This document shows positions 25,537-35,008 of a stretch of DNA of 64,000 bases, in pieces. Position numbers and translations under genes: made by a program. The stretch covers positions 40,863 to 104,862 of the forward strand of contig CAIRYQ010000115.1 in NCBI GenBank assembly GCA_903882875.1, written 5' to 3'. The DNA comes from an uncultured Spartobacteria bacterium. GTDB taxonomy: Bacteria > Verrucomicrobiota > Verrucomicrobiia > Chthoniobacterales > Chthoniobacteraceae. Numbering within the stretch: position 1 is the stretch's first letter; every line of letters begins with the position of its first letter. The notes beneath the pieces are model-generated. The model worked only from the letters and a program-made list of their open reading frames with translations. It had not been told where the DNA came from and ran no database searches.

Positions 25537-26568
25537 ATGACCTGCGTCCTCCCGAGACTCGCCGCCGTGCTGCTCGCGCTCACCGCGTGCATTTTTTCCC
25601 CGCGGCTCTGCGCTGCGGGCACGGATGAGCAGGTCGCGGAACTCGTGAAAAATTATTCCGGCAGCCTCGTCTTCGTCGAGGACAAGGGCGGCGCGGGCAG
25701 CGGCTTCGCGTGCATGTTCGGCGCGCAGAAATTCGTGTTCACCAATCAGCACGTCGTCGCCGGGCATCCGGGTGTGAAGCTCACGCTGCTCGATCAGTCG
25801 GCGATCAAAGTCGGCCAGGCCGCCGCCGCCGTCGGGCACGACATCATGAGCCTCGCGCTGCTCTCCGACACGAAGACGATGGACATGATGCTGGAGGTGG
25901 AAAAAAACGCGGCCATCGGCGACGACGTGGTCGTGCTCGGAAACCCGGACGGCGCGCGTGTGATCAAGCCTTTCGTCGGTAAGCTCGTCGGCATCGGGCC
26001 GAACTTGGTTGAGGTCACCGCCGAGTTTGTCCCTGGCAACAGCGGCCCGATCGTTCATCTCAAGAGCGGCAAAGTCATCGGCGTTGCGACGTATCTCACC
26101 GTGCGCGATGCGGACGGGCTCAGCGGGCGCGGTGCTCCGAAAGTGCGCCGCTTCGGCTACCGCCTCGACAGCGCGAAGCAGTGGCAGCCCGTCGTGTGGG
26201 CCGCATACAACGAGGAGTTCGCCACCATCGAGCGCATCAAGGAAACCACGCACGATCTCGGCGCGCTGATCCGCGAGATGGCGCGCACCGGCGGTGTGAA
26301 CGCGTCGCGGCACAAGAACCCCGCGATCCGCAAGCCGCTCGACAAATTCGACGAGGCGTTGAGCGGCAGGAGCCTCGTCAAGACCGATCGCGCGCACGCC
26401 GTGAAGGAATTCATGACCGCGATGCGCGCCGTCTCGCAGAGCGACCCCGAGCAGGCGAACGCGCGGCTCCGCTACGATTTTTTCCGCAAGGAACTCGCCG
26501 AGGAGCAGCAGGTGCGCGCGCAGTTCTACAAAATTTTCGACGAGATGCTGAAGTCGCCGGCGAAGTAG
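25537..26568 (+). CDS. Secreted trypsin-like serine protease
   Basis: This 343-residue exported protein has a signal peptide (LPRLAAVLLALTACIFSPRLCAAG) and a chymotrypsin-fold domain like that of DegP/HtrA proteases. The triad is His72 (TNQHVVAG), Asp102 (GHDIMSLALL) and Ser169 (VPGNSGPIV). There is no PDZ domain. The C-terminal ~130 residues are helical and charged. The start was placed at the signal peptide; an in-frame extension to 25117 would overlap glgC. The role is likely periplasmic proteolysis, but the target is unknown. Confidence 0.85.
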   Translation: MTCVLPRLAAVLLALTACIFSPRLCAAGTDEQVAELVKNYSGSLVFVEDKGGAGSGFACMFGAQKFVFTNQHVVAGHPGVKLTLLDQSAIKVGQAAAAVGHDIMSLALLSDTKTMDMMLEVEKNAAIGDDVVVLGNPDGARVIKPFVGKLVGIGPNLVEVTAEFVPGNSGPIVHLKSGKVIGVATYLTVRDADGLSGRGAPKVRRFGYRLDSAKQWQPVVWAAYNEEFATIERIKETTHDLGALIREMARTGGVNASRHKNPAIRKPLDKFDEALSGRSLVKTDRAHAVKEFMTAMRAVSQSDPEQANARLRYDFFRKELAEEQQVRAQFYKIFDEMLKSPAK

Positions 26569-26611
26569 GGCGGACGCGGAGTGCGCAAATCGAGGAGCCG
26601 CCGTTTGAAGT

Positions 26612-27379
26612 TCACTGGCTCCGCGCCTTCACATCGCGGATGAACTCCGCCGTCGCCCGCCGGATCTCCGCGGACACGTCGGCCCGCTGTGTGGCGAACT
26701 TCGGCTTGAACCACGGGAACAGCCCGATCACGTCGTGCAGCACGAGCACCTGGCCGTCGCACTCCGCGCCCGAGCCGATGCCGATCGTCGGAATGCGCGT
26801 GCGATCCGAAATTTCCTTCGCCACCGCGGGCACGACGAGTTCGAGCAGCAGCCCGAATGCGCCGGCCTTTTCCACCGCCGCCGCATCCGCGAGCAGTGCG
26901 GCGGACTGCTCCGCAGTCTTGCCTTTGATCTTGTAGCCGCCCTCGATGCGCACCTGCTGCGGCTGCATGCCGATGTGCGCCATCACGGGGATGTCGGCCG
27001 CCGCGAGCGCGGAAATGTGCGCGGCGTGCGAGGCGCCGCCTTCGATTTTCACCGCGTGCGCCCCGGCCTCGATGAGCCGGCGACTGTTTGCCACGGTGAA
27101 GTCCGGTGTCGCCGTGCTGCCGAACGGAAGATCCGCGATGACGAGCGGGCGCTGCGCTCCGCGGGCGACGGCGCGCGTGTGGTGCAGCATCTCGTCCATC
27201 GTCACGAGCGTCGTGTCCGGGTAGCCGAGCACGACCATGCCGAGCGAATCGCCCACGAGCAGCACGTCCACACCGGCCTCGTCGAGCAGGCGCGCCTGCG
27301 CGTAGTCGTATGCGGTGAGCACGGCGATGCGCTCGCCGCGATCGCAGGCGGACTGAAATGCGAGGATGCGTTCGTTCAT
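26612..27379 (-). CDS. panB: 3-methyl-2-oxobutanoate hydroxymethyltransferase
   Basis: This 255-residue enzyme transfers a hydroxymethyl group from methylene-tetrahydrofolate to alpha-ketoisovalerate to form ketopantoate, the first step of pantothenate synthesis. Conserved blocks are LTAYDYAQARLLDEAGVD, LVGDSLGMVVLGY (magnesium ligand), ADLPFGS, VKIEGG and TIGIGSGAECDGQVLV with the catalytic Glu. The start MNERILAFQ was chosen by family length. panC is not adjacent. The divergent MFS gene begins 99 bp away. Confidence 0.95.
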   Translation of the reverse strand: MNERILAFQSACDRGERIAVLTAYDYAQARLLDEAGVDVLLVGDSLGMVVLGYPDTTLVTMDEMLHHTRAVARGAQRPLVIADLPFGSTATPDFTVANSRRLIEAGAHAVKIEGGASHAAHISALAAADIPVMAHIGMQPQQVRIEGGYKIKGKTAEQSAALLADAAAVEKAGAFGLLLELVVPAVAKEISDRTRIPTIGIGSGAECDGQVLVLHDVIGLFPWFKPKFATQRADVSAEIRRATAEFIRDVKARSQ

Positions 27380-27477
27380 GCGCGTGCGCGGAGCAAAGTC
27401 GAAGCGCGCACGACGCCAAGCGAAATCGCGCCGCGCTTGCGTCGTTGTGCCCGCCCCGGTTTGCTGCGCGGCTCCCC

Positions 27478-28713
27478 GTGTCCACACCGCACCCAGCTCC
27501 AGCATCCGCACCGCAGACCGCGATTTTCGTGCGGTTCATGATCGCGGAATTTGTCTCGATGGTCGGTGCGTGGATGCAGATGCAGGGGCAGCAGCTCGTC
27601 GTCGAGCAGCAGGCCGCCACTTCGCAAGAACAGGCGTGGGTGAGCTTCGCCACGCTCATGGTCATCCCGCTCTTCGGCCCGTGGGCGGGCACGACCGCGG
27701 ATCGTTTCGATCGTCGCCGCATTTTGCTCGCGGTGATTTTGATCCAGGCGCTGCTCGCGACATTCGTCGGGTGGAAAGTGCAGGCGGGCTCGCTGCTGCT
27801 ATGGCATCTCATCGGCGTCGGATTCATGCTGGGCGTCACGCACTCATTCGAGGGGCCGGCGTACTCGGCGCTCATCCCCGAGCTGGTGCCGAAGGAAAAA
27901 ATCGCGCGCGCCTTTGCGCTCGACCGCTCCGTCTTCCACACCGCGCGCATCATCGGCCCTGCGCTCGCGGGCATCGTGGTCGCTCGGTACGGGCTGGCGT
28001 CCGCCTTTTATGCGAATGCGATCAGCTTCATCGGCCCGCTCGTGATCCTCTTCGCGATCCCGCGCAGGCCGCGGGGGACGGATGCGGAGGAAAGGCAGCG
28101 CCGCACGGGATTCCTCGACGGCTGGCGGCATGTGCGGTCGGATGCGCCGACCTTCCGCATGGTGCTCATCAGCGCGGCGAACGCCTTCTTCTGCTCTCCG
28201 TTCGTGATCGTGATGCTCACCTGGTACGGCAAGCGCACGCTTGGCCTCGGCAGCGGCGAGGTGGGATGGCTCATGGCGTTCGCGGGCATCGGCGCGCTCA
28301 CGGCGTCCATCTCGCTGCTCGCGCTTCCTCATTCGCACCGCGATTCCCTCGTGTGGCTCGGCGTGTTGCTCACCGTGATCTCGATGTCGCTGCTCGCGGT
28401 CGCGCACGGTTTCGTGCTCGCGTGCGCGAGCATCCTGCTGCTCACGCTCGGGTTGAATTTCCTCTACGGAATCTCGAACCAGATCGTGCAGGAACGCGCG
28501 CCCGATCCGCTGCGTGGGCGGGTCTCCGCGATCGCGGGATTCAGCTTCGTCGCGGTCATCCCGTTTTCGGGGCTCATGAGCAGTTGGCTGGAGCGCAGCT
28601 TCGGGATGCGCGCCGCGCTCGTCATCTGCGCCTGCGGCTATGCCATCACGCTCACCGCGCTGCTTTCGCGGAAAAAGGCGAACGCCGATCCGGAGCGCGC
28701 CGTTGCTGGTTGA
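27478..28713 (+). CDS. MFS transporter, EntS-like
   Basis: This protein of about 411 residues has twelve predicted membrane helices. The cytoplasmic loop ADRFDRRRILL is the MFS motif A between helices 2 and 3. EGPAYSALIPELVPKEKIARAFALDRSVFHTARIIGPALAG matches the MFS_3 branch that includes the enterobactin exporter EntS. It probably exports a small molecule. The start is uncertain: GTG 27478 gives a short N-terminus before helix 1, ATG 27538 would cut into it, and longer options overlap panB. No siderophore genes are nearby, so the substrate is unknown. Confidence 0.85.
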   Translation: MSTPHPAPASAPQTAIFVRFMIAEFVSMVGAWMQMQGQQLVVEQQAATSQEQAWVSFATLMVIPLFGPWAGTTADRFDRRRILLAVILIQALLATFVGWKVQAGSLLLWHLIGVGFMLGVTHSFEGPAYSALIPELVPKEKIARAFALDRSVFHTARIIGPALAGIVVARYGLASAFYANAISFIGPLVILFAIPRRPRGTDAEERQRRTGFLDGWRHVRSDAPTFRMVLISAANAFFCSPFVIVMLTWYGKRTLGLGSGEVGWLMAFAGIGALTASISLLALPHSHRDSLVWLGVLLTVISMSLLAVAHGFVLACASILLLTLGLNFLYGISNQIVQERAPDPLRGRVSAIAGFSFVAVIPFSGLMSSWLERSFGMRAALVICACGYAITLTALLSRKKANADPERAVAG

Positions 28714-28744
28714 CAGCGCGCGCCGCCCGCACAACGCGTATTCC

Positions 28745-29236
28745 ATGCACGCGAAAATCTACTTCACGGAATTCGCATCGCCCATCGGCAGGCTGAGGCT
28801 CACCGGCGATGGCGCGGCGATCACCGGCGTCTTCATGGAGAGCGAACGGCACGATTCCATACAGGCTCGTGGCGCGGTGCGCGACGCCGCGCCGTTGCGC
28901 GAGGCACAGCGGCAGTTGGAGGAATATTTCGCCGGCGAGCGTCGCGAATTCTCGCTGGAGCTTGCAGCGGCCGGCACGGATTTTCAGCGGCAGGTCTGGC
29001 AGGCGCTGCGCGAAATCCCGTACGGAGTGACCGCAAGCTACGGCGACATCGCGAAGCGCATCCGCAATCCAAACGCCGTGCGCGCCGTCGGTCTCGCAAA
29101 CGGACGGAATCCAATCTCGATCATCGTCCCGTGCCATCGCGTGATCGGCGCGAACGGCTCGCTCACCGGCTACGGCGGCGGACTGGAGAGGAAGAGCTTT
29201 CTCCTCGCGCTGGAGAAGCGCGTGGTGGCGCAGTGA
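28745..29236 (+). CDS. ogt: Methylated-DNA--protein-cysteine methyltransferase
   Basis: This 163-residue suicide repair protein removes O6-methyl groups from guanine. The acceptor Cys130 is in IIVPCHRVIG. The upstream helix-turn-helix has VWQALREIPYGVTASYGDIAKRI with the arginine finger region NAVRAVGLANGRNP, and the C-terminal LTGYGGGLERKSFLL block closes the active site. The length fits Ogt/MGMT without an Ada regulatory domain. It follows the MFS gene by 31 bp. Confidence 0.95.
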   Translation: MHAKIYFTEFASPIGRLRLTGDGAAITGVFMESERHDSIQARGAVRDAAPLREAQRQLEEYFAGERREFSLELAAAGTDFQRQVWQALREIPYGVTASYGDIAKRIRNPNAVRAVGLANGRNPISIIVPCHRVIGANGSLTGYGGGLERKSFLLALEKRVVAQ

Positions 29237-29311
29237 TGTGATCCGGCGAGCATTCGATCCGTTTCGACGAAAGTGGGATCGCATGAGTGAAGCCAGCCGC
29301 GCAGGACTCAC

Positions 29312-29402
29312 GGTGGAACGCGTCGCTCCGCGCGCGTTTCGGCGCGGACTGCAAGACTTGCTGGCATCCGGAAGAAGCGCACGCGGAGCGACGCGCTCGA
29401 CC
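29312..29402. repeat. Large inverted repeat with GTCGCTCCGCG arms
   Basis: The arms at 29312-29337 and 29377-29402 are near-perfect reverse complements (core CGCGTCGCTCCGCG, about 22 of 26 pairs) separated by about 39 bp. It sits in the 227-bp spacer between ogt and folK, two converging genes. It may act as a bidirectional terminator-like hairpin or be a REP/MITE-like element. No T-tract follows, so a simple intrinsic terminator is unlikely. Confidence 0.6.
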
Positions 29403-29463
29403 AGCGCCACGGCCCATGCACAAAAGCCACGGCCACATTTCCCCGGAACTGCTCCGATGCCCG

Positions 29464-29964
29464 TCACCAGCGTTCGGCAAATGCGGTGACCGCTGCGGGA
29501 TCGGCGAGTTGAGCGAGAAGCTGCGTGACGGCCTGCGATTGTGCGGGAAGCAGGAGTTCGGGCCGGATGTCATTCAGCGGCGCGAGGACGAACCGGCGCA
29601 GATGCAGGCGAGGGTGGGGGAGAATGAGCGCATCGTCGTTCAGCACGAGGTCGCTGGCGTAGAGGATGTCGAGGTCGAGCGTGCGCGGGGAATTGCGCGG
29701 GTAGCGCGCCGGGCGGCCAAGTGCCGACTCGACCAAGCGCAATGCCGAGAGCAGTGCCTGTGGATCGCCGGTGAACTCGACTTCCATCACCGCATTCAGA
29801 AACGGCCCAGCGTCCGGCCCGGTGCCGACGGGTTCCGTCTCATACACGCGCGACTGCAGCACCGGCGCGGTGACGCCCGGCAACTTCAACACTTCGTCGC
29901 GTCCTGTTGCGAGATTCGCGAGGCGGTCGCCGAGATTCGAGCCGAGTGCGATGCCGGTCCTCAC
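29464..29964 (-). CDS. folK: 2-amino-4-hydroxy-6-hydroxymethyldihydropteridine pyrophosphokinase
   Basis: This 166-residue HPPK transfers pyrophosphate from ATP to the pterin in folate synthesis. Motifs are ALGSNLGDRLANL at the N-terminus, the RVYETEPVG loop, FLNAVMEVEF, RTLDLDILY and HPRLHLRRFVLAPLND. The start is a GTG giving VRTGIALGSN. A longer frame would translate the upstream word repeat. It is downstream of dapB on the same strand. The last ~25 residues lack any added domain. Confidence 0.94.
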   Translation of the reverse strand: MRTGIALGSNLGDRLANLATGRDEVLKLPGVTAPVLQSRVYETEPVGTGPDAGPFLNAVMEVEFTGDPQALLSALRLVESALGRPARYPRNSPRTLDLDILYASDLVLNDDALILPHPRLHLRRFVLAPLNDIRPELLLPAQSQAVTQLLAQLADPAAVTAFAERW

Positions 29965-29968
29965 AAAT

Positions 29969-30062
29969 GGGGAGTGCGGAGCGCGGAATGCGGAATGAGC
30001 GAGCAGCCCACCGAACGTGCGAAGTGCCACTCCGCATTTCGCACCCCGCGTTCCGCATTCAT
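29969..30062. repeat. Inverted word repeat (GCGGAATGCGGAATG family)
   Basis: The left arm 29969-29998 is made of GGAGTGCGGAGCGCGGAATG-type words. The right arm 30027-30062 holds the same words on the opposite strand (ATGAATGCGGAACGCGGGG). The dapB stop codon lies within the right arm and the folK start lies 5 bp beyond the left arm, so the element fills the whole spacer. Confidence 0.6.
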
Positions 30063-30796
30063 TTCAATCCGAGCACGTCCTGCATCGTGTAGAGCCCCGC
30101 GGGCTTTCCGTGCGCCCAGAGCGCGGCACGCAGCGCGCCCCGCGCAAAGATCTCGCGGCTCGATGCCTTGTGCGTGAGTTCCACTCGCTCGCCGGGCGCG
30201 GCGAATAGCACAGTGTGATCGCCGACGACATCGCCGCCGCGGATGGCGTGCATCCCGATTTCGCTTTTCGTCCGCGCGCCGATATCGCCGTGGCGTCCGT
30301 GCAGCACGTCCCTGTTGTATTCGAGGTCGCGTACGGCGGTGAGGATCTCCGCGAGGTTCTTTGCGGTGCCGCTCGGCGCGTCCTTTTTCAGACGGTGATG
30401 TGTCTCCAGAATTTCGATGTCGAAGTCCGGCCCGAGGATTTCCGCGGCCTTGCGGGCGAGCCAGTAGAGCGCATTCACGCCGGTGGAGTAGTTGCCGGAA
30501 AAGACGATTGGGATTTTTCCCGATGCCGCGCGGATGGCCGCGACCTCCGCATCCGTGTGGCCGGTGGTGCCGATGACGAGAGTCTTATTTCCAGCCACGC
30601 ACGCGGCGAGCACGGCTTCGCACGTCGAGTGGCGGGAGAAATCAATCACGGCGTCGCTCTGCGCGATGCCCGCGGCGAAATCGTCGCCGACATCCACCGC
30701 CGCGCCGATGGAGAGCACGGGATTTTCCGCCGCGCACGCGATGAGCATCTGGCCCATGCGCCCGCGCGAGCCGTTGATGAGGAGTCGCACGCTCAT
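30059..30796 (-). CDS. dapB: 4-hydroxy-tetrahydrodipicolinate reductase
   Basis: This 245-residue NAD(P)H-dependent reductase is the second step of the lysine/diaminopimelate branch. The Rossmann loop is INGSRGRMGQ at the N-terminus, and IGTTGHT follows. The catalytic signature ETHHRLKKDAPSGTA has His133, His134 and Lys138. The gene abuts dapA directly, its start codon lying immediately after the dapA stop, so the two are co-translated from one transcript. It ends inside a word-repeat element. Confidence 0.97.
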   Translation of the reverse strand: MSVRLLINGSRGRMGQMLIACAAENPVLSIGAAVDVGDDFAAGIAQSDAVIDFSRHSTCEAVLAACVAGNKTLVIGTTGHTDAEVAAIRAASGKIPIVFSGNYSTGVNALYWLARKAAEILGPDFDIEILETHHRLKKDAPSGTAKNLAEILTAVRDLEYNRDVLHGRHGDIGARTKSEIGMHAIRGGDVVGDHTVLFAAPGERVELTHKASSREIFARGALRAALWAHGKPAGLYTMQDVLGLK

Positions 30797-31675
30797 CTAC
30801 TTGAGAAGGTTGAGGGCCTTGAGCGTCGCCCGCAGCTTGTCCTGGCTGGACGCAGCGAGTTCGCAGAGCGGGAGGCGGACTTCGGGAGTCATGCGGCCCT
30901 GCCACGCGAGCGCCTGCTTGACGGGCGCGGGGTTGCTCTCGATGAAGATGTCCTTGAACAGCGGATACCAGCGGAAGTGCAGCCTGCGTGCCTCGTCGAA
31001 GCGGCCCGCGTTCGCAGCGGCGACGAGCGCGCCGACTTCCGCGGGGATGATGTTCGAGGCCACGCTGATCACGCCGACTGCGCCAGCGCTGATGAACGGC
31101 AGCGTGAGCGAATCGTCGCCCGAAAGAATCTCGAACGCATCCGGCAGCGCTGCGCGCAATGCGCTCACGCGCTCGACGGTCCCGCCGGCTTCCTTGATGG
31201 CCACGATGTTCGCGCAGTCCTTCGCGAGACGCGCGCACGTCTCCACTGCGATCTCCACGCCGCAGCGGCCGGGGATGCTGTACAAAATGATCGGCAGCTT
31301 CGTCTTCTCCGCGATGGCGCGGAAGTGGCGGTAGAGCCCCTCCTGCGTGGGACGGTTGTAGTACGGCGCGACGAGCAGCGACGCATCCGCGCCGAGCTTC
31401 TCGCTTTCCACCGTCAGCTCGATCGCCTCGCGCGTGGAATTCGATCCCGTGCCTGCGATCACCAGCGTGCGCTTTTTCGCCACCTGCACGGCGAGTTCGA
31501 TCACGCGGAGGTGCTCGGCGTGGTCGAGCGTGGGCGATTCGCCGGTGGTGCCCACGGGGACGATGCCCGTGATGCCTCCGGCGATTTGCGCCTCGATGAG
31601 GCTGGTGAATGCGGCCTCGTCGAACCGGTCATTTCGGAACGGTGTGACAAGCGCGGTGTGTGCTCCTGCAAACAT
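30797..31675 (-). CDS. dapA: 4-hydroxy-tetrahydrodipicolinate synthase
   Basis: This 292-residue class I aldolase condenses pyruvate with aspartate semialdehyde. The Schiff-base Lys161 is in VAIKEAGG. GTTGE at 42-46 holds the catalytic threonine pair. Tyr132 sits in ILYSIPGR, and the Arg that binds the substrate carboxylate is in IPGRCG. The start MFAGAHTALVTPF was chosen by homology. It forms an operon with dapB and probably folK. No lysine riboswitch was seen in the 150 bp upstream. Confidence 0.97.
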   Translation of the reverse strand: MFAGAHTALVTPFRNDRFDEAAFTSLIEAQIAGGITGIVPVGTTGESPTLDHAEHLRVIELAVQVAKKRTLVIAGTGSNSTREAIELTVESEKLGADASLLVAPYYNRPTQEGLYRHFRAIAEKTKLPIILYSIPGRCGVEIAVETCARLAKDCANIVAIKEAGGTVERVSALRAALPDAFEILSGDDSLTLPFISAGAVGVISVASNIIPAEVGALVAAANAGRFDEARRLHFRWYPLFKDIFIESNPAPVKQALAWQGRMTPEVRLPLCELAASSQDKLRATLKALNLLK

Positions 31676-31827
31676 AAGGGCGCGGGTTTTAGGCGCGGGC
31701 GCGGGGCAGGGCAAAGGGATTCTTGCCGCGGATTCGCTGCCTCCTTCCGCGGATTGGGATCTGTGCGTCGCCCGAAACCAAACACCTGCTCGCCATCCGC
31801 CCGCGCGCCTGCTACACGCCTCCGCCG

Positions 31828-33777
31828 ATGGACACGCCCGCACCCCCGCCAGACTTCGCCGCAGCGCACGCGCGGGTCTGCGCGCTGTGCGACCGCTTCC
31901 AGGAGCGCATCGCCGAAATCAAGGCGCCCGACTACAAGGAGGCCGTCGCGCGCGTCGAATTCATCACGCCTTTCTTCAAGGCCCTCGGCTGGGACGTGGA
32001 CAACGGGCAGCACCGCTCCATTTACGAAAAGGACTGCGTGCTCGAAAAGGCCGAGCAGATGGACGGCGGCACGCGCAGCGCCGACTACGCCTTCCGCCGC
32101 CCCGGCACGCACCTCTTCGCGTTCTATGTCGAGGCAAAGAAGCCCTCCGTGGAAATCCGCAATCACGACGACTGCCATCAGGCCGTCCGCTACGGATGGA
32201 ATGCCGGCACGCCCCTCGTCATCCTCACGGACTTCGAGCAGCTCCTCATCCTCGACTCCCGCGCGCGGCCCGACCGGCACAACGCCACGCGCCACATCCT
32301 GAAGGCGAACGGCTCCTACCGCCTCGCCGACTACCGCGACCCGGAGAAATTCGCGGAGCTTTGGGGACTCTTCGGCCGCCACGCCGTCGCCGAGGGCTCG
32401 CTCGACAAGGCCGCTGCCGCGCTCCCGAAGCTCTCGGGTCGCATTCAGGTGGACGAACATTTCGCCCACGGCACGCGTCCGGTGGACGAGGAATTCCTCG
32501 CGCAGATGGAGCTGTGGCGCGAGCGCCTCGCCAAGTCGCTGAAGAAGACCAACCCCGGCCTCGACAGCGAACGCCTCACCTCCCTCACCCAGCGCATCCT
32601 CGACCGCCTCGTCTTCCTCCGTTTCCTCGAAGACCGCGCCATCGAGCGCGACATCACCTTTCGACAGCTCGCCGGAGCCTCGAACCCTTGGGATGCGTTC
32701 AAGAAGGTCTCCCATCGCCTCGACCTTCGCTACAACGGCATCATCTATAAGGAGGAGGACAATGGCGTCGAAGATTCGGCCCTCGTCGTGGATGAAGCCG
32801 CCTTCGGGAAAATCCTCCGTGAACTTGCTCCGGGCGAGACCGACTACCTCTTCGCCGCCATCCCCGTCACCATCCTCGGCAGCATCTACGAGCGGTTCCT
32901 TGGCAACATCATCGTCGCCACCGACAAGACCGCCCGCGTCGAGCCCAAGCCCGAAGTCCGCAAGGCCGGCGGCGTCTATTACACCCCGGACTACATCGTC
33001 CGCTACATCGTCGCCGAGACCGTGGGCCGCTGCATCGAGGGCAAAAAGCCCGCCGACATCGCCGGGATGCGCTTCGCCGACATCGCCTGCGGCTCCGGCA
33101 GCTTCCTCGTCGAAGTCTTCGCCTGCCTCATCCGCCACCACCTCCGCTGGTATCTCGATGACAAGCCCGAGGCATGGGTGAAGAAAGGCGTCCTCCGCCG
33201 CCGCGAGCGCGATGGCGACCTCGTCCTCACGCTTCGCGAAAAGCGCCGCATCCTCTGCGAATGCGTCTTCGGCGTGGACCTCGACCCCAGCGCCACCGAA
33301 GTCACCCAGCTCTCCCTCTACCTCCGCCTCCTCGAAGACGAGAGCTTCCCCTCCACGCAGATGCTCTTCGACGAGGAGCACCGCGCACTCCTCCCCGACC
33401 TGCGGGACAACATCATCTGCGGGAACTCGCTCATCGAATCCGACATCGCCGACCTCTTCGGCTGGACTGTCGAGCAGCAGGAAAAGCTGCGCCCGCTCGA
33501 TCTCTCGTGGGCATTCGCTGCGATCAAACCTGGCAAGGATGGTGCGATCTTCGATGCCGTCGTCGGCAATCCGCCTTACGTCCGGCAGGAACAGCTCACC
33601 GACGTGAAGGCTTACCTCTCGGACAAATACGAGGCCTTCGCAGGCACCGCCGACCTCTACACGTTCTTCATGGAGCGTGGCGTACGGCTACTCAGGAATG
33701 GCGGACGTTACGGCATCATCGTGTCTTCCTCATTCCTCCGCGCAAATTACGGTGAAGCGCTCCGCGCCACGCTGTAG
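31828..33777 (+). pseudogene. Type IIG-like restriction-modification enzyme, N-terminal part (ends at in-frame amber)
   Basis: These 649 codons hold the nuclease and methyltransferase parts of a single-chain restriction-modification enzyme. A PD-(D/E)xK-like core is visible as D86 (SADYAF) and E102-x-K104 (YVEAKKPSVEI). The N6-adenine methyltransferase has the SAM site ACGSGSF at 420-426, YYTPDYIVRYIV before it, and NPPY at 581-584. The frame stops at a TAG (codon 650) inside LRATL*KYAAVERLVDFGGL, where family members continue without a break. The same frame is then open for 381 more codons. This is a nonsense mutation, not a natural C-terminus. Unless suppressed, the product lacks its target-recognition domain. 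Confidence 0.85.
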
Positions 33778-34923
33778 AAATACGCCGCCGTCGAACGCTT
33801 GGTGGATTTCGGCGGGCTCGCCGTCTTTGCGGAGGCTAAGGACACCTACGTCTGCATCCCCTTGCTGGCCAAATCAGCGCAGCCACCGCGCATTGAGATC
33901 ACCCGTGTCCAAACCCTCGACCCGACGCTCGTGGAAACGCAGATGCGGCAGACGGATTGCACCGTCCCGCACGACCGCTTTTCGCGCGAGGCGTGGTCCC
34001 TTGCCAGTGACGCCGAAGTTGCCGTGTTCGCCAGGCTCTCTGCACTGGGCAAACCGCTCGGATCGATCGTCAAAGGTGGAATGTATCGCGGGATTCTGTC
34101 CGGCTTGAAGGAAGCCTTCTCCATCACCACCGAGCAGCGCGAGGCAATCGTTGCCCGTGCGAAAGCCAGCGCGGAACTAATCCATCCGTGCCGGGGCGGC
34201 GAGGACGTGCGCGACTACTTCATCCGCCCGCGCGATGAATGGATCATCGTGCTCCCATGCGGTTTTACGCGGGCGGCGCTCGAAGCGAGCGGCACGCTCA
34301 GCGAGCGCAAAGCGTGGGAATGGCTGAGCGACAAACACCCCGGCATTGCCACGCATCTCGTCCCTTTCGAGCGCGCCCTGCGCGCCCGGCAGGATCAGGG
34401 CGAGTTCTGGTGGGAGTTCCGCCCTTGCGACTACTATCATGTGCTCGACGGCCCGAAGATCGTCTTTCCCGACATCTGCAAGCGTCCACGCTTTTGCTAC
34501 GACGACACGGGCATCTACGTCACGAACACCGCCTACTTCCTCGGCACCGGCGACAAGTATCTGCTCGCGCTGCTAAACAGCCGCGTCTTCTGGTTCTGCA
34601 TCCGGCATATCTCCATCCCCTTCGGCATCCGCGCGGGCGAATACCGCTACCGGATGTTTTACCAATACGTCGAGACGGTGCCGATTCGGATCTGCGACCA
34701 TAGCAAGCCGGATGAGAAGGCGCTGCATGACCAAATCATCGCCTGCGCCGATCGGATGCTCGCCGCCAAGCAATCCGAGGCCGCAGCCACCGGGCACTTG
34801 AAAGACAACTGGACCCGCCAGATCGCAACGCTCGACCGCCAGATCAATGCTCTCGTTTACGAGCTTTACGGGCTGACGGAGGAGGAGATTGCGCTGGTGG
34901 AGAAGACCGGGGCGGCGGAATAG
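33778..34923 (+). pseudogene. Type IIG-like restriction-modification enzyme, C-terminal part after the amber codon
   Basis: This in-frame continuation encodes the TaqI-like specificity region (YGLTEEEIALVEKT at the end; DNWTRQIATLDRQINALVYELYGL is the usual tail). It begins without a start codon but could be initiated at TTG 33799 or GTG 33802 to give a polypeptide of about 374 residues. Split enzymes can sometimes work in trans, so residual activity is conceivable. The codon use and frame are otherwise intact, with no second lesion visible, so the stop appears recent (inference). Confidence 0.8.
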
Positions 34924-35008
34924 GCGGTACGGGCTGCTGGTCAAAATTAGCCAACAACAGGGGTGATCATGGAAAAGTGGTAAAAAGCGGCTGTTTTTGT
35001 GGTTTCGC
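34924..35008. other. AT-rich flank of repeat array 1
   Basis: This short region between the restriction-modification gene and the first repeat unit contains AAAAAGCGGCTGTTTTT (about 34983-34998), an A-tract/GC/T-tract hairpin. An ATGG-containing segment just before the array follows it. It resembles the flank of array 2 read on the opposite strand. Confidence 0.5.

Noticed and set aside
29312..29402. Intrinsic terminator for ogt
   Set aside because: The loop is about 39 bases and no T-run follows either arm.
31676..31827. Lysine riboswitch upstream of dapA
   Set aside because: The characteristic conserved core was not seen. The region is short and GC-rich with no clear helices.
33777..33799. 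Programmed stop-codon read-through of the restriction-modification gene
   Set aside because: No stimulatory context was recognised after the TAG, and a simple nonsense mutation explains the data.
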